Of a stretch of DNA of 64,000 bases, positions 11,966 through 24,657 are shown one piece after another. The position numbers and the translations under genes are program-made. This DNA is from Quercus robur (Eukaryota; Streptophyta; Magnoliopsida; Fagales; Fagaceae): the NCBI RefSeq assembly GCF_932294415.1, contig NC_065538.1, forward strand, positions 14,328,330-14,392,329, in the 5' to 3' direction. How positions within the stretch are numbered: position 1 is the first letter of the stretch; every line of letters starts with the position of its first letter. The notes below the pieces were generated by a model. That model was not told where the DNA came from and did not search any database. It worked only from the letters and a program-made list of their open reading frames with translations.

Positions 11966-12544
11966 CATTGTGGTTCAAAATTCACATTTAATCAAAAATA
12001 TATGAGGAGTTTGAAGGATTTCTCTCCAAAGTAGTTTGGAGAGAAGCCTTTTCCTTAATTATTTGCAAAGAACAAGCCTAGTATAGTGAGCTAACATATT
12101 TGGGTGTGAGTTTCTCCACAAGCAGTTTCGTAAGCACATTTTGAATTAATTGTACTTGAAGGTTTAAAATATTTTAATGAGTATATTGTGAGAACAGAAA
12201 AGTAGGAGGAAAGAGAAGATTCTTATTTTCTATAATGTGTTTGGTAGGCATACTTCATTCTCAAATACCAAAATCAATAGACAGTTCCAAAATCGAATCT
12301 AAAGTCTTTTACTATGAAACTGGAAAGCTGTAAAAGAAGTCAACTCAACTTCCCACGTTTAAAATATCAAATAACTTAGAAGCCAAACCACAAGTAAAAA
12401 GAAAGGGGGCGCCCGCCCCGCGCGCGCGCGGGGGGGGGCCGCGGGGGGTTGGTTTACAAAATATTTCTAGTTGGTAAATGTCCTAAGTAATCTTAGGAGA
12501 CACTCACTTTTACAAAAATCAATTTTAACTTAAAGACTTCACAA
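11966..12544. other. Intergenic; holds an isolated all-G/C block
   Basis: No gene seen. Positions 12405-12448 are 44 consecutive G/C bases (alternating CGCG and G runs) in otherwise AT-rich DNA, which looks more like an assembly or sequencing artefact than a biological feature. Confidence 0.6.
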
Positions 12545-12857
12545 GTCACATCTATGAGACCATTTCCAAGATTTCTGTGTTCTCTATTTGAGATCCTTGT
12601 GTATGCATATCCTCTCAAGGTCTCAATTTGGACACTCTTCAAGCAATGCCAACATTAAATTGGAATCTCTCCAACGTTTTTGCGTTTTTAGAAAAATACT
12701 TGCATAGAATCTGTCTATATGCATGTCCTTTAAGGCTATTAATCTTGACAGTCTTCAAGCAATGCCGCCAACATGGAAATGGTAGGAATTTGCAACAGCT
12801 ACGCCTTTTCCATTTATAGATAGGCTTTTCATATGAGAACTGAAATATAAGCAACAT
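12545..12857 (-). pseudogene. F-box/FBD-type protein remnant with tandemly repeated FBD start
   Basis: On the minus strand, CLKTVKINSLKGHAYRQIL and CKYFSKNAKTLERFQFNV (about 12765-12650) match the FBD consensus of plant F-box/FBD/LRR proteins (a CL-K-V-I--F-G motif, then -YFLKNA-VLE-). Directly afterwards a second copy of the motif starts in another frame (WHCLKSVQIETLRGYAYTRI, near 12655-12590). The repeated GGCATTGCTTGAAGA start shows this is a duplication at DNA level. No F-box or leucine-rich repeats are left. FBD proteins are usually SCF ubiquitin-ligase substrate adaptors; this piece is dead. Assignment rests on one short motif. Confidence 0.55.
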
Positions 12858-13802
12858 AGAAAATTTTTGCTTTTAAATAAGTAGTTAGCAACATAAAATC
12901 TCCAATAAACACAGGATCTTAGCCTCCCTATTAACCAACTAAAAAGTAAGAATCAAAATTTAAAAGGCCTCAATGGCATTGAATTAGTCCAATCTAAGTT
13001 CTAGGAAATTTATTTTTAATAGAAAGATAGCAGGGAGGGGAAAGATAGGGTTCAAACAAAAAATATCAGTGAGCTATCAAATGTGATAATTTTCACTAGT
13101 CATATTCCAAATAACATGACCAGTTTATCAATTTTTTGTCCAACAATCTCGTATGTATGTAAATTGGCTTATAATTATTTGATGATATAAAATGAATAAA
13201 CATGTCAGACCATTTGGGATACCAAAGTTGAGCATATAGGGTTGAGAATGGAATGGAAGTTATCCTTTCAATTCTAAGCACTGAACAGAGTTAAGACTCT
13301 GACTACAATTTTTTTTCCTTATTTTTGTGACCAATATAGGAGCTCCAAAGTCCAAACTGCATTAAGGTGCTTAACAAAGAGATCAGTAAAGTTTCAGATT
13401 GCATTGTAATGGTTCGGTAAGAGATGACAAAACCATTCAGACTTGTTGGATCGTAACCTTAATATTGTCTAACCTTTTCTTTTAGGCAAATCAAAAGTCA
13501 GAAAAGAAAAAAGAAGAAAGACAGAAAAACATATGATGGATTTCTATTTGATTAAGTCAAGCTACAGATGTAGTTGTGTGAACTGTCATAAAAAGCACAA
13601 CAAGAGAATTAATTTACTTCAACATGGTCAGCCAAATAGGCAAAAAATGATTCCGGCTTCACTCATTCAACCTCACCTCTCCCTCTACCTAAGCTAATAT
13701 ACTGTGAAAATTGAGTATTAAAGAAGAAAAAAAAAAAGACATACAAGCCCCTTTCAATTCAATGCCTACAAATTACGGCAAAAAAATATTTACCTCTGTG
13801 GA
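12858..13802. other. Intergenic / 3' region of the RNA methyltransferase gene
   Basis: No coding similarity or element ends recognised. The last few hundred bases probably hold the 3' UTR of the gene ending at 13803. Confidence 0.5.
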
Positions 13803-16800
13803 TCAGCAAAGCTCCAACAGGCAAACACACTCAATATGAGGAGTGTGTGGGAACATGTCTACTGCTTGTAGGCTCTTTAGCTTGTAACAACCTTCTAAAT
13901 TTTTATCTATCTGCACAAGAATTTCAAAAATCATGACTGGGAATCAAGGAAAAGAGAGTGGTAAAATAGTAGACATACCACGCCATGACAAAGATAATCA
14001 AGGTCACGTGCACATGTGGCAGGATTACAGGATACATAAACTATGCGTGGTGCCTTAAGCTTTAGCAAGAATTTAATCAACTTCATGTGCATGCCTGGAC
14101 GGTTTGGATCTGCATGATTGAATACATTAAAACAAATTGAGACAATACTGTGAATACTCATTAAAAACGATGATGGCAAAGAACACAAGAAACATCTTTT
14201 GGTACGTAATAGATAATAAGAAACATTTTTAACGGCAAATAATTTCCTACTAGAAAATGGAAGAAAAAACTACTGGTTATCAATACATCTTTAATGCTTC
14301 AGAAACTTCAAAAACAAAATTTTATATGGTCCAACATTCACCAACACAACAAGTTTTCAGAACACCTTGGATCTAAATAATGCCAAAGGAGGTGAAGTTA
14401 CATAAAAAAAGGTATCAATCATACCTGATATGACGACGTCAGGCTTAGGAAAATTGTTGCCAAAACTTTCATCAATTTTATTAAGATCTCCTTGGACAAA
14501 TGTGGCATTGTAGATATTATTCAGCTTAGCATTCAAGCAAGCATCTGCAATGGCTTGAGAAACAACTTCATATCCGTAAACTTGTTTGGCCCTAACAAAT
14601 TAAATCAAAAGTCAATTTGAGTACAGTTCATAATACTTCAAATGCAATGAGAAAAAGAAAAAGAAAAAGAAGAAGAGAGATTTACTTTCTGGCAAGTGTC
14701 AGACCAATGGTGCCCGTTCCACAAAACAGGTCAAGAACAATTTCTGATCCATCTCCTCTGAGACCAGCACATTCTTCAATGAGTTTGTACAAAACCTCTG
14801 CCTGAAAGTTGAGAATTTTGCTTCTAATTGTGGATTATACAAAAAGCAAACTAGGAAACCTAAGTAAGAATCTATGGTGAAATCATATGAAAGCAAGCAT
14901 GAGTTGGTAGTGCATCAAATTAAGTTCCATAGCATACCTGATGAGTATTTGTCTGAAAGAAAGAGTTGGCTGATATTTGAAATGTAAGACCCCTTAATAT
15001 CTCTGTGATGGTGGATTTCCCATACAAAGTGTATTCCTCCTCTCCAACCGATGTGTTACCAATGGAGCTATTTACATTATTCATGACACTTACCTAGTAA
15101 TCATTAAAAAAAAAACATAATAATAATAATAATAAATTAAAAAAAGGAGATAAATGAAGCATGAATTGATAAGATAAATTAATTCAATAGGAAAGGGCAT
15201 TTAAGTGTTCAATCCTATTACGTATGTTTGAATTCCATACTAACCCTTAGATAACCTTTTTAAATGGAAGTTAATACCTTTTTGTTTTTGATAAGTAATA
15301 AAAATATATTAAAAAGAAAAAGGGTGTCACCTGAGTATATAGGAAGTATACATCAGGGACAAAAACAAATCAAGTGCATAAAGTTCAAAAGTCCATGAAA
15401 CCATGGAAGTTAATACTTGTTAATGGACATATAATGTGTAAGAGCAGTTGTGAATCAGTTGAACATCTATTACTACATTGTCCAATAGCTAGAAAGTTGT
15501 GGTCTTTTGCCCTTACAGCTTTTGGGATAACTTGGGCAATTCCAAGCCAGATGATTGATCTGTTGACTGTCTGGAGAGGGTGCTTATACGTCACTGAAAC
15601 AGGTTTGTAAATCAAGCTACTCCATATTCCATCATGTGGACCTTAAGGAGAGAAAAATCACCAGACTTTTGAGAACAAAGAGCCTTCTATGCAAGATATT
15701 AAGAATAGTGAGATCTTTGTTTGAATTTTGTATTTTGATTTGGGGGGGTCACGAAGATCCTTTGTTGTATTTTGGACCTAATCAGTGTCTGTTTGTAATT
15801 CTTTAAGGGTGCTCACATTTGAGCATCCTGTCTTTCTAATGAATTATTTTCTTACTTATAAAAAAAATAAAAAATAAAAAATAAAAAAACCAATTAAATT
15901 CAATGATATTGAGTGCGTTTGGATTGCACTGAAAGTTGCTGAATTTGTGGCTGCGTTTTCCAGTTTTTTTTTTTTTTCTCTCTCAGCCGCACTATTTGAC
16001 CAAGTCCACTGTGAACAGTGCATTTGTGCACTGTTCACGGACCCACAAATTCCACTTTTTATCAACTTTTTCATTAAAAATGGGTCCCACGATATTATTT
16101 ACACATTTAAAAATTATTTTGCTACAGTGTTTTCAGTTTCAGTTTTCAGTTTCAGCAAAAATAAGCTCAATCCAAACGGACCCATTGTGCACTGAAAATG
16201 AGAAAATAAAAATCAAATTAATCAAATGGGTCCCTGCAACCCTAAAAGAAAAAGGAGACAATTATGGCTAAGGAATCAGAATTGAAGGGACCAACCAACT
16301 AAACTGCTTGGATTGGTTGTACCAGTCTTTGGTCATCAACTGATTTTCAATGGCTTGATTTGGGAGTGACTCAAACTAATCCAATCCTACACACATATCT
16401 ATGTATGAATTTATGAATTTCAATAATTTAAACTCAGGATTTTAAGTACACCAGAAGCTTGCTTGATACAAAAGTAAAACACAGGAGTTAAATTTGAGTA
16501 AATGATGGAGAAATATGTCATACAAACCACTTCAGGAATGGATGAAATCTTCTCAACCAAGGGCTTCAGCAGTTCTGGCTTGTAAGACGAGGTCACAAAA
16601 TTAACCATAAGTTCTGGCAGACCAGTCTTCACATCCCTAGGACATAAACAATATATAAATATAACTATTTAATTCAAATTGAGAACAAGGTTTACAATGA
16701 TAATCTAAAAAACATGAACATACCAAGAACAAGATCTGCAGCAAGCATTGTATGATTGAAAAACTACTCAAAAGTATAGTTGTCAAATCTTGAATGAATC

Positions 16801-17111
16801 ACATCAAGAATCGATTTTTTTTTTTTTTGGGGGTATCTTGTATCATAAGATACACAAACATTTCAAAAATTAATAAAATGCTATAATTTTATATGATAAA
16901 CACCCTGAAAATTAATAAAATACTAAAATTTCATAAATAAATTATATCAATATAAATAAATTAAAGCATTCATGCTCATTCAGCTCCTACTCATTATTTT
17001 TAGTATCTTTTCTATTATTTTTTGTATCTTCAAATTGGATTCCATTACCCTTTTTTGGTCAATTATGATAATTGATTGAAAGAAAATCTAGAATATTTTC
17101 AGTTTTAATCA

Positions 17112-17196
<85 letters not shown>

Positions 17197-20100
17197 CCTT
17201 TTTGGGGTGTGTGTGTGTGTGTGTGTGCGTGTATGTATCTAACAACATAAGCACTTTGAGAAATAGCACTATAGCCTAGATGTCTCTCATTCAAATGATG
17301 ATAAAATCATAATACTGGTTGGAATAATGATGATTGTTTTTCTCGTTTTAAATTTTTATAGAATTTATATTTTTCATTTTTTTTTTTTACTCTTTATACC
17401 ATGTATGAATGGTCTTGTATGAAATTTCTATTTTGTATTTCTCAATCATTTGTATTTGTTAATTATATAGTATTCAAAGGTCGTACCAATGCACAAAACT
17501 CTCACTTTTTGTAGGGCCTATGAGATGTGACTGGTAGGCTGCCTTACCTCTATTTTTTTTTTTTTTTTTTCCAGACGGATTGATTCTCATATTCAAACCC
17601 AAAGCCTATTGCTTTTAATGGAAGGAACTTACCATCGCACTAAAGCTTGACTAGAGACTCAGTCTAGTGAAATTTCTAGGTTTGACTAGCCTAAAAAACA
17701 TATCACCTAAAACAAAGCAACTAAAGTTATGTCAAATCTACAAAGTTGGCAAGCATATCAACATGACACCCATTGTGATGTGAAATTTCTAGGTTTGACT
17801 AGCCTAAAAACATATCACCTAAAACAAAGCAACTAAAGTTATGTCAAATCTACAAAGTTGGCAAGCATATCAAGATGACACCCATTGTGATGTTACATAC
17901 TCCCCCCTAAAAGAGATTTGGTACTCAAAATCACACTTGTTTTCCTCAAATTCAACTCAGTCCAACATAAAAAATCTCCAATCTGAGATCATTACCATAC
18001 CAAAAACATAAAGATCTCCAAAACATTTTTAGAATCAGCCTAAGATTCAAGCCTAGACTTCACTCAAAACCTACTACTCTGATATCATTCTGTCACAAAA
18101 CAAGACTCAATCTGGTGAAATCTCTAGGTCTGACTAGCCTAAAAAACATCACTCACGCAGAGCAACAAAACATACATCACGACCACATCCTCAAATTTGG
18201 TAAGCATATCCTCCAGCACCCATTGGGGTGTTGCAATGCCAATGCCCCAATTAAATTAGCTTTATTATGAGGAGAAAAAAAAAATTAAGAACAAAAAACA
18301 AAAAAATGTGAATACAAATAATGTAAACTAAGCATGACGAGTGCATTGCGTGAAATATTACGTATCAAATTACTTATCATAGTGTACGAAGTAAGATGCG
18401 AATGTTGTATTGTGCGATACACTAAGATTTATGATACACTTATAATTTATCAAATTGATAACAAATGTGAATCACATAATTTATTGTAAGACATAATGTA
18501 AACCAAGAATGACGAGTGCATTGCCTGAAACAATACATATCAAAATTACATATCATAGCTTAAGATACGTATGTTGTATCGTGTGATACACTAAGATTTA
18601 TGATACACTTATAAGATACATGTCAAATTAGTAAAAAATGTGAATCACATAATGTGTTGTAAGATACTAACAAGTAATAACTATGACTCAAATCATGAAA
18701 ACTGAAATTTAAAATAAAAAATAAAAACTAATGGTATGCTTACATCTATTATTTTGATCAAACATTCAACAACCTCAACATTGAACAACAGAAATTTGGT
18801 AATAGAGTGTGAAATCCAAAACAAGCACAGGTAACTATGTAAGTAATACTAAAATTACAAACTCTTTGTTTGTCAATTGATCAAGAAAACATTTTAAATT
18901 GGCAGTTGACCAATAAGTCTTTGAAAAGAATTCAATGTCTGATCATACTCCAAATAATTTGTTTCAACCATTTATTATTCATATCTGCAAAGAACTGTAG
19001 ACTGACTACATGTATCTAAGTTCTGACACTTTTTTGCTTCTGTTCACTGTACTCCCCAACACAACCAAAATTTTACCATTATTTTCGAAGAGAGTTCCTA
19101 AGTTGAAAGTTAATGCATATTTGCATATGAATTACAGCAAGCTAAAATATTGGAAAAAAAGAAAAACCTAATTATATGCACTGTACCTTCCAGTTCTTAG
19201 CATTAGATGCTTAAGAAATCCAGCATGAGAGTGAACATTGTAAGCAGAAATACCCAGTTGTGGATCTCTCCAACAATCTTGGATAGCTGCAAGAACCTAT
19301 ATATCAGAAATGCAAGTCAAAGAGGCCAGAAAAGATCAAAATATTTCTGACATGGTAATAAACTAATTTGTCAAATAATTAAATATGCTGCCAATATCAA
19401 GTCAAAACATATATAAAGGTCTAAGTCTCTAGCTAAAAACAAGTACATGAAGAAGACAATCGCGTAGGAAGTAATGAAAACTCAAAATTGATATGAGCAA
19501 CAAACTCGGTGACATTGAACAATTGACTTGAGAATTCTTACAAGCCACGTATTTCTTCATTTTTTTAAAAATAATTCTCACAAGGATGGTAGCTGCAGGG
19601 AAGTTTTCTTTTTCAAATCTATTTGATTTTATTGCTCTTTGTAATTTTAGATCTCCTGCATAACCTTCAGCTAGTATACTTCCTGTGTACGTGTTGATTC
19701 TTTTGGAATAAATATCATTACTTATCCAAAAAGAAATCCTACCAACTTCCAAAGACCTTTTTAATAAAAAATAATTCTTACAAGTGAGGGAGGGGTGATT
19801 CAAACCTTAGTTCTCCTCATAAGGGCGACTAGGCAATGCCATTGAGCTAAAAAGGCTCTTTGCCAATCCTACCAAGGACTTTAACCAAGTGAAATGCCTT
19901 AATCCACTGTCGAGCAGTGTTTGGGGGGTTAAGCTTACCACCTCCTAACAAGTAGATGTCATGGAATATAGACTTCTCCAACTTTTATTAAGTAGACAAC
20001 TCTAGAGAACAACTTAGATTACTCTAGTGATTTATCGTCCATGTATAATAAATGATGGGTGCCTTGCATCATAAGAATGGCATGCCAGTAACAATACAAA

Positions 20101-22477
20101 GCAAATTTACAAATGAGAAATCCTCAAATGTGATGATATGGGCAAGTTAATTTATTTAGAATATAAATCACATATCCAATTCTAAGTATCTGCAGGAAGA
20201 GCATGCAAGCCTCTAATATTATGGGGAACAAAAACAAAAACAAAAATAAGATGAGATACCATATTGGCAGGTTCACTTTGCAGTAAGCACTTGTTGACAT
20301 TTAGAACCTTATCAAAAAAGCCAGGAGCATGCAGTCCCAGGGCATAGCTTTCACTACCATCTTGTTTCTCTAATAATAATTCTTTAGGTAGCCATTCTTG
20401 AGTACCAAATGAGAATTCCATCTGCAATAGCAGGAAAGTAGCAGCTAAGATCTTTTTAAAATTTTGAACCAATCTATTTATATACTTTTTTCAATAACAA
20501 CAAAGTACACAGCAGTTATGAGTTCTACAGTTGGTATGAAAATCAATTTGGAGTGAATTACATACTCAGGATTAGAACATACAACATATACTCAGGCCAA
20601 TGTATATCACTGGTAGAGGTAAATTCTGTTTCTATGCTAATCAATGGTATCATTGAAATAGGAAAAACAAAAATAACATGGCTGGGTATTGGGCCTATTG
20701 GCATACTTAAGACATCAGCTGTTAATCAGATGCATAGCACTCATTATGAAAAAGACTGTAATTGTTAACATAATTTATGCTCATAAAATCGTTTCAATGT
20801 CTAGCTTAAGAATCTCTACGTTTCATTTTTAAATACTGACATAATTTTCATTTACTTGATTCCAAAAATGAATTAGTGATCAATTAATGAGCCAATGCAC
20901 AATAAAACAAATGAAAGCATTTCATTTGAATGTTATGGGCATATCTTGCTTGAGGCTATAACACCTAAAAAAAGTACAAGTTGAGCATGTATGGCTGAGT
21001 GCTATAATTTTTCCAGTACAATCTTAGTGACAATCGGCAAGAATCTAGCACCAAGTGCTGGTCTCTCTATCAAATATGGGTTGCTTTAATACTGCTAAAG
21101 AAAGAAGAAAAATAATAGAATCATTGCATGTGACCAGATCAAAAACAACAAAATTAAGAAGGTTCAGATTCTGTCCTAACCTTGTTCCTATAATGGAACT
21201 GGATATCACAGGGAACAATTGGCTTCATGATGTTTAGGGATTCCAGTTCCTCACAAGAAAACTTCCCAACATGCATCACCAACTCACGGACTTGCTGTTC
21301 CTTAGCTCTAAGTTGAGCCTCATAAGACAAATTTTGTGTTTTGCATCCTCCACAATAAGAAGCATACTCACAAGGGGCATCCACAAAGTCCCAATGAGGA
21401 GATATTGTCTTTACCTTAGTCACCTGTACATTTTACAAAATCAAAAAAGAAAAAATCATGTCACTGAAAATTTTCGAAAGCAAAAGAAGAGATTGATTCA
21501 ATTGAGAGAATGAAAGACAAAAAACGATACATAACTCCCTAGCATGTCATTATAAGCACATTCACATAAAAAATAAAATTGATACAAGTGGCACCACTAC
21601 TCAAAGTTGTGCATGCCACCAGCCTTTCCAATGAGGATTTGTGACGTGACATTGTTACTAATACTCTTGTTTCTAAAGCCATGTTAACTTTTCTAAATTT
21701 TATCACTCACCCACTCACACACACACACAACTTAAAGTTCCAAAATTTGGAACCAAAACAGCAAATAGAACTAGACCCAATACGTCATTTTGTATTGTCT
21801 GAGCTACCATAAAATTTCTTCTAATTTTCCTTCCTTCCAACCCAATTTAGCATACAAAAAAAGACCCATTTCCTCTCTCAATTTCCTAGGCAGTTAGCAA
21901 GCATACTTAAAACTAAACTAAACTGTTTCACCAACTTAAACATAGAATCCAACCCAACCACACTTGAGCTGAAATGATATCACTTACTCTCACACACACA
22001 CACACAAAACTTAAAAGTTCCAAAATTTGGAACCAAAACAGCAAATAAAACAAGACCCAGTTCTTCATTTAGTATTGTCTTCACTACCAAAAGCAATAAT
22101 ATTAACAACATTAACAATAGCAATACCTCAGCATAGTTGTCCTTCTTGCGAGTGACACGCCCAATGAAACGCTCACCGGGGAGTGCACGGTCACACATGA
22201 CAACAAAACCAGTGTCTGCCACCTTGCACAAACCCTTCCCTTTGAAACCAAGTGACTCGCACACCAGCTCCAATGTCTGGCCTCGCTTTGGGAAGTATGA
22301 CTTGTTGGGCTTACCGGGCTGTTGTTGGACCTGGACCTGGACCTGGGCGGAGTCTTCGGGGAGTGAGGCCTGAGTAGATAGTGAGGAACAGAGAGTTCGG
22401 AGAAAGGGGCGCGTGGTGGTGGTGGTGGTGGTGGTCAGGTGCCTGAGCCTGAGGCCGTGGCTTGGCATAGTCGCCAT
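13803..22477 (-). CDS. RNA (uracil-5-)-methyltransferase, TrmA/RumA family, 10 exons, 550 aa
   Basis: Predicted SAM-dependent m5U methyltransferase of tRNA or rRNA, probably organellar. Exons: 22477-22127, 21423-21181, 20421-20260, 19296-19187, 16636-16528, 15093-14938, 14801-14686, 14591-14425, 14109-13979, 13910-13803; 1,653 nt in total, all phases closing. Residues 1-60 are Thr/Ser/Arg-rich and fit a transit peptide. A TRAM-type RNA-binding region follows at about 75-125. Iron-sulfur cysteines are C135, C141, C144 (CEYASYCGGC) and probably C243. The SAM motif DLFCGTGTIGL is at 401-411, SDPNRPG at 471-477, the catalytic Cys C499 in VYVSCNPATCARDL and the general-base Glu E542 in HIECVCLLEL. 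DPNRPG replaces the DPPRAG of the bacterial enzymes. It resembles Arabidopsis At3g21300 (from memory). Introns carry LINE, MITE, TRIM-like and poly-T sequences. Substrate unknown. Confidence 0.93.
15278..15402 (-). mobile_element. Short retroposon 3' end in intron 5 of the methyltransferase gene
   Basis: 125 bp flanked by a perfect 14-bp duplication ATGGAAGTTAATAC (15264-15277 and 15403-15416). It starts on the plus strand with a T-rich tract, that is, a poly-A tail on the minus strand, so it is a 5'-truncated LINE or SINE copied from the minus strand. Confidence 0.75.
15417..15890 (+). mobile_element. LINE 3' fragment with zf-RVT remnant
   Basis: Positions 15430-15520 encode CKSSCESVEHLLLHCPIARKLW, the zinc-binding segment found after reverse transcriptase in plant L1-type elements, followed by a typical LINE 3' UTR and an A-rich tail (AAAATAAAAAATAAAAA, 15860-15890). 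It lies in intron 5 of the methyltransferase gene, antisense to it. The 5' boundary is not certain because another retroposon is inserted just before. Confidence 0.75.
15911..16183. mobile_element. MITE with TTTGGAT...ATCCAAA ends, copy 1
   Basis: Left end GAGTGCGTTTGGATTG; the reverse complement of the right end is GGGTCCGTTTGGATTG. Internal hallmarks are GTGAACAGTG, GGGTCCCAC and TTTGCTACAGTGTTTTCAG. The same set occurs at 25939-26233 and 41274-41568. It lies in the methyltransferase intron. Non-coding. Confidence 0.75.
17114..17230. repeat. 83-bp poly-T tract followed by a (GT)n microsatellite
   Basis: T run 17114-17196, then GT dinucleotides at about 17207-17230, inside intron 4 of the methyltransferase gene. 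The length is likely to be unstable or approximate in the assembly. Confidence 0.9.
17640..18236 (-). mobile_element. Degenerate TRIM-like element with a duplicated segment
   Basis: Direct repeats sharing GTGAAATTTCTAGGTTTGAC, AGCCTAAAAA and CACCCATTG lie at 17667-17779, 17780-17892 and, more diverged, 18112-18232. Between the second and third, at about 18085 on the minus strand, a TGATATCAGAGTA sequence resembles the initiator tRNA-Met primer site. The simplest reading is an LTR at each end with a 113-bp tandem duplication in the left one. Edges are approximate and no target duplication was fixed. Confidence 0.5.
17667..17892. repeat. Tandem duplication, 113-bp unit, two copies
   Basis: Units 17667-17779 and 17780-17892 are nearly identical: they differ by one A in the run after AGCCT and by single substitutions such as CAACATG versus CAAGATG. 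Such high identity suggests the duplication is younger than the surrounding element. Confidence 0.9.
21712..22093. repeat. Direct duplication in intron 1 of the methyltransferase gene
   Basis: About 105 bp at 21712-21815 recurs at 21988-22093. Both begin with a (CA)n stretch, then share AAGTTCCAAAATTTGGAACC, ACAGCAAATA and TAGACCCA/AAGACCCA, and end near TTGTATTGTCT / TAGTATTGTCT. Period is about 276 bp. Likely a local duplication primed by the CA repeats. Confidence 0.8.
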
Positions 22478-22670
22478 TTTTGTTTTGGGGACTCTCGGAG
22501 GGAAGTGATGATAATGAAGAAACAAGATGGGGTGTTTTTTGGTTTGGTATAGAAGGGTAGTTTGGTCATTAAGGAAAGACCAAAGTACACTTCGAGAGGC
22601 AAGATTTTCAATAATTTGAAACATTTTCAATAAAACGTGAGACATTTCAATACTTTAACAATTTTCATAT

Positions 22671-22862
22671 AAAAAGTTTGATGTTTACGATATTTTTATA
22701 ATATTTTTATAACAAATTTTATGTGATAAGTTATTAAAAGTTTTTAATTTGAATCTACCACTAAAATTACTTCCCTATTTATTAGTAACAGTTTGTAACA
22801 ATTTGTCATCTATGATTTTTATGAAAATATTGCGAAAATATTATGCACATAAAACTTTTTCT
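22671..22862. mobile_element. Diverged member of the 180-bp MULE-type MITE family
   Basis: Its layout matches the copies at 38214 and 42259: ATATTTTTATAACAAATT near the left, TTGAATCTACCACTAAAATTA in the middle, and TTTATGAAAATATTGCG near the right. ATATAAAAA flanks both sides (22667-22675 and 22863-22871), though such AT-rich repeats can arise by chance. It sits about 200 bp upstream of the methyltransferase start codon. Confidence 0.5.
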
Positions 22863-23026
22863 ATATAAAAATAAATAAATTTAAATATTTCAATAATTTA
22901 GGGAGGAAAAAATAAAAAAATTTAGTAAAATTTGAAGGAGAAAAAAAAGTGATACTATATCCATCCAAAAAAAGAAGAAGTGATTCTATAAATTGACAAA
23001 AATTAGGATTAATTTGGTTGCTTGTT

Positions 23027-23043
23027 GGCCCATAAAGGCCCAT
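23027..23043 (+). promoter_or_regulatory. Paired site II motifs (GGCCCAT x2)
   Basis: GGCCCAT occurs at 23027-23033 and 23037-23043, that is ATGGGCC on the other strand. Site II elements bind TCP-type factors and pair with telo boxes in promoters of plant ribosomal-protein genes. They lie about 340 bp upstream of the eS30 start codon. Confidence 0.55.
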
Positions 23044-23256
23044 AATGCCATTCATTTGTATTCAACGTTTTGGACTTTTGTTTCGTAAAAAAATAAATAA
23101 GTTTTGGACTTTTGGGCTTCTAGGCTCTAGCCTTCTTCCCAATCAAACTCAGACAAAAACGACAGCGTATCATTCCATCCATCTCACCCCCCAAATCTGA
23201 ACCCACATTAATCTGTGCTCACTTCTCAGCCGTTGGATCTCATCACTTGCCCACCG

Positions 23257-23267
23257 TATATATAAAA
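23257..23267 (+). promoter_or_regulatory. TATA box of the eS30 gene
   Basis: TATATATAAAA, about 110 bp upstream of the ATG at 23377. The expected transcription start would be near 23290, close to the telo box. Confidence 0.65.
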
Positions 23268-23285
23268 CACGTCCCCCAAAACACA

Positions 23286-23294
23286 AAACCCTAA
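23286..23294 (+). promoter_or_regulatory. Telo box (AAACCCTAA) of the eS30 gene
   Basis: AAACCCTAA lies between the TATA box and the ATG, near the expected start of transcription. This is the usual position in plant translation-apparatus genes, where it supports growth-linked expression together with site II motifs. Confidence 0.75.
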
Positions 23295-23376
23295 CTCTAA
23301 TCTCTCACACTGTGTGCGCTTGCCGGCGATTCCATCAGAGAAAGAAGAAGAAGAAAAGCACTAAGAAGACTGAACC

Positions 23377-24657
<1,281 letters not shown>

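Noticed and set aside
17109-17294. Minus-strand open frame with a long poly-Lys stretch
   Set aside because: It is the translation of the poly-T/GT low-complexity tract in an intron.
20182-20472. Single 96-codon minus-strand open frame as its own gene
   Set aside because: Its core is exon 3 of the methyltransferase gene (20421-20260); the rest is intron read-through.
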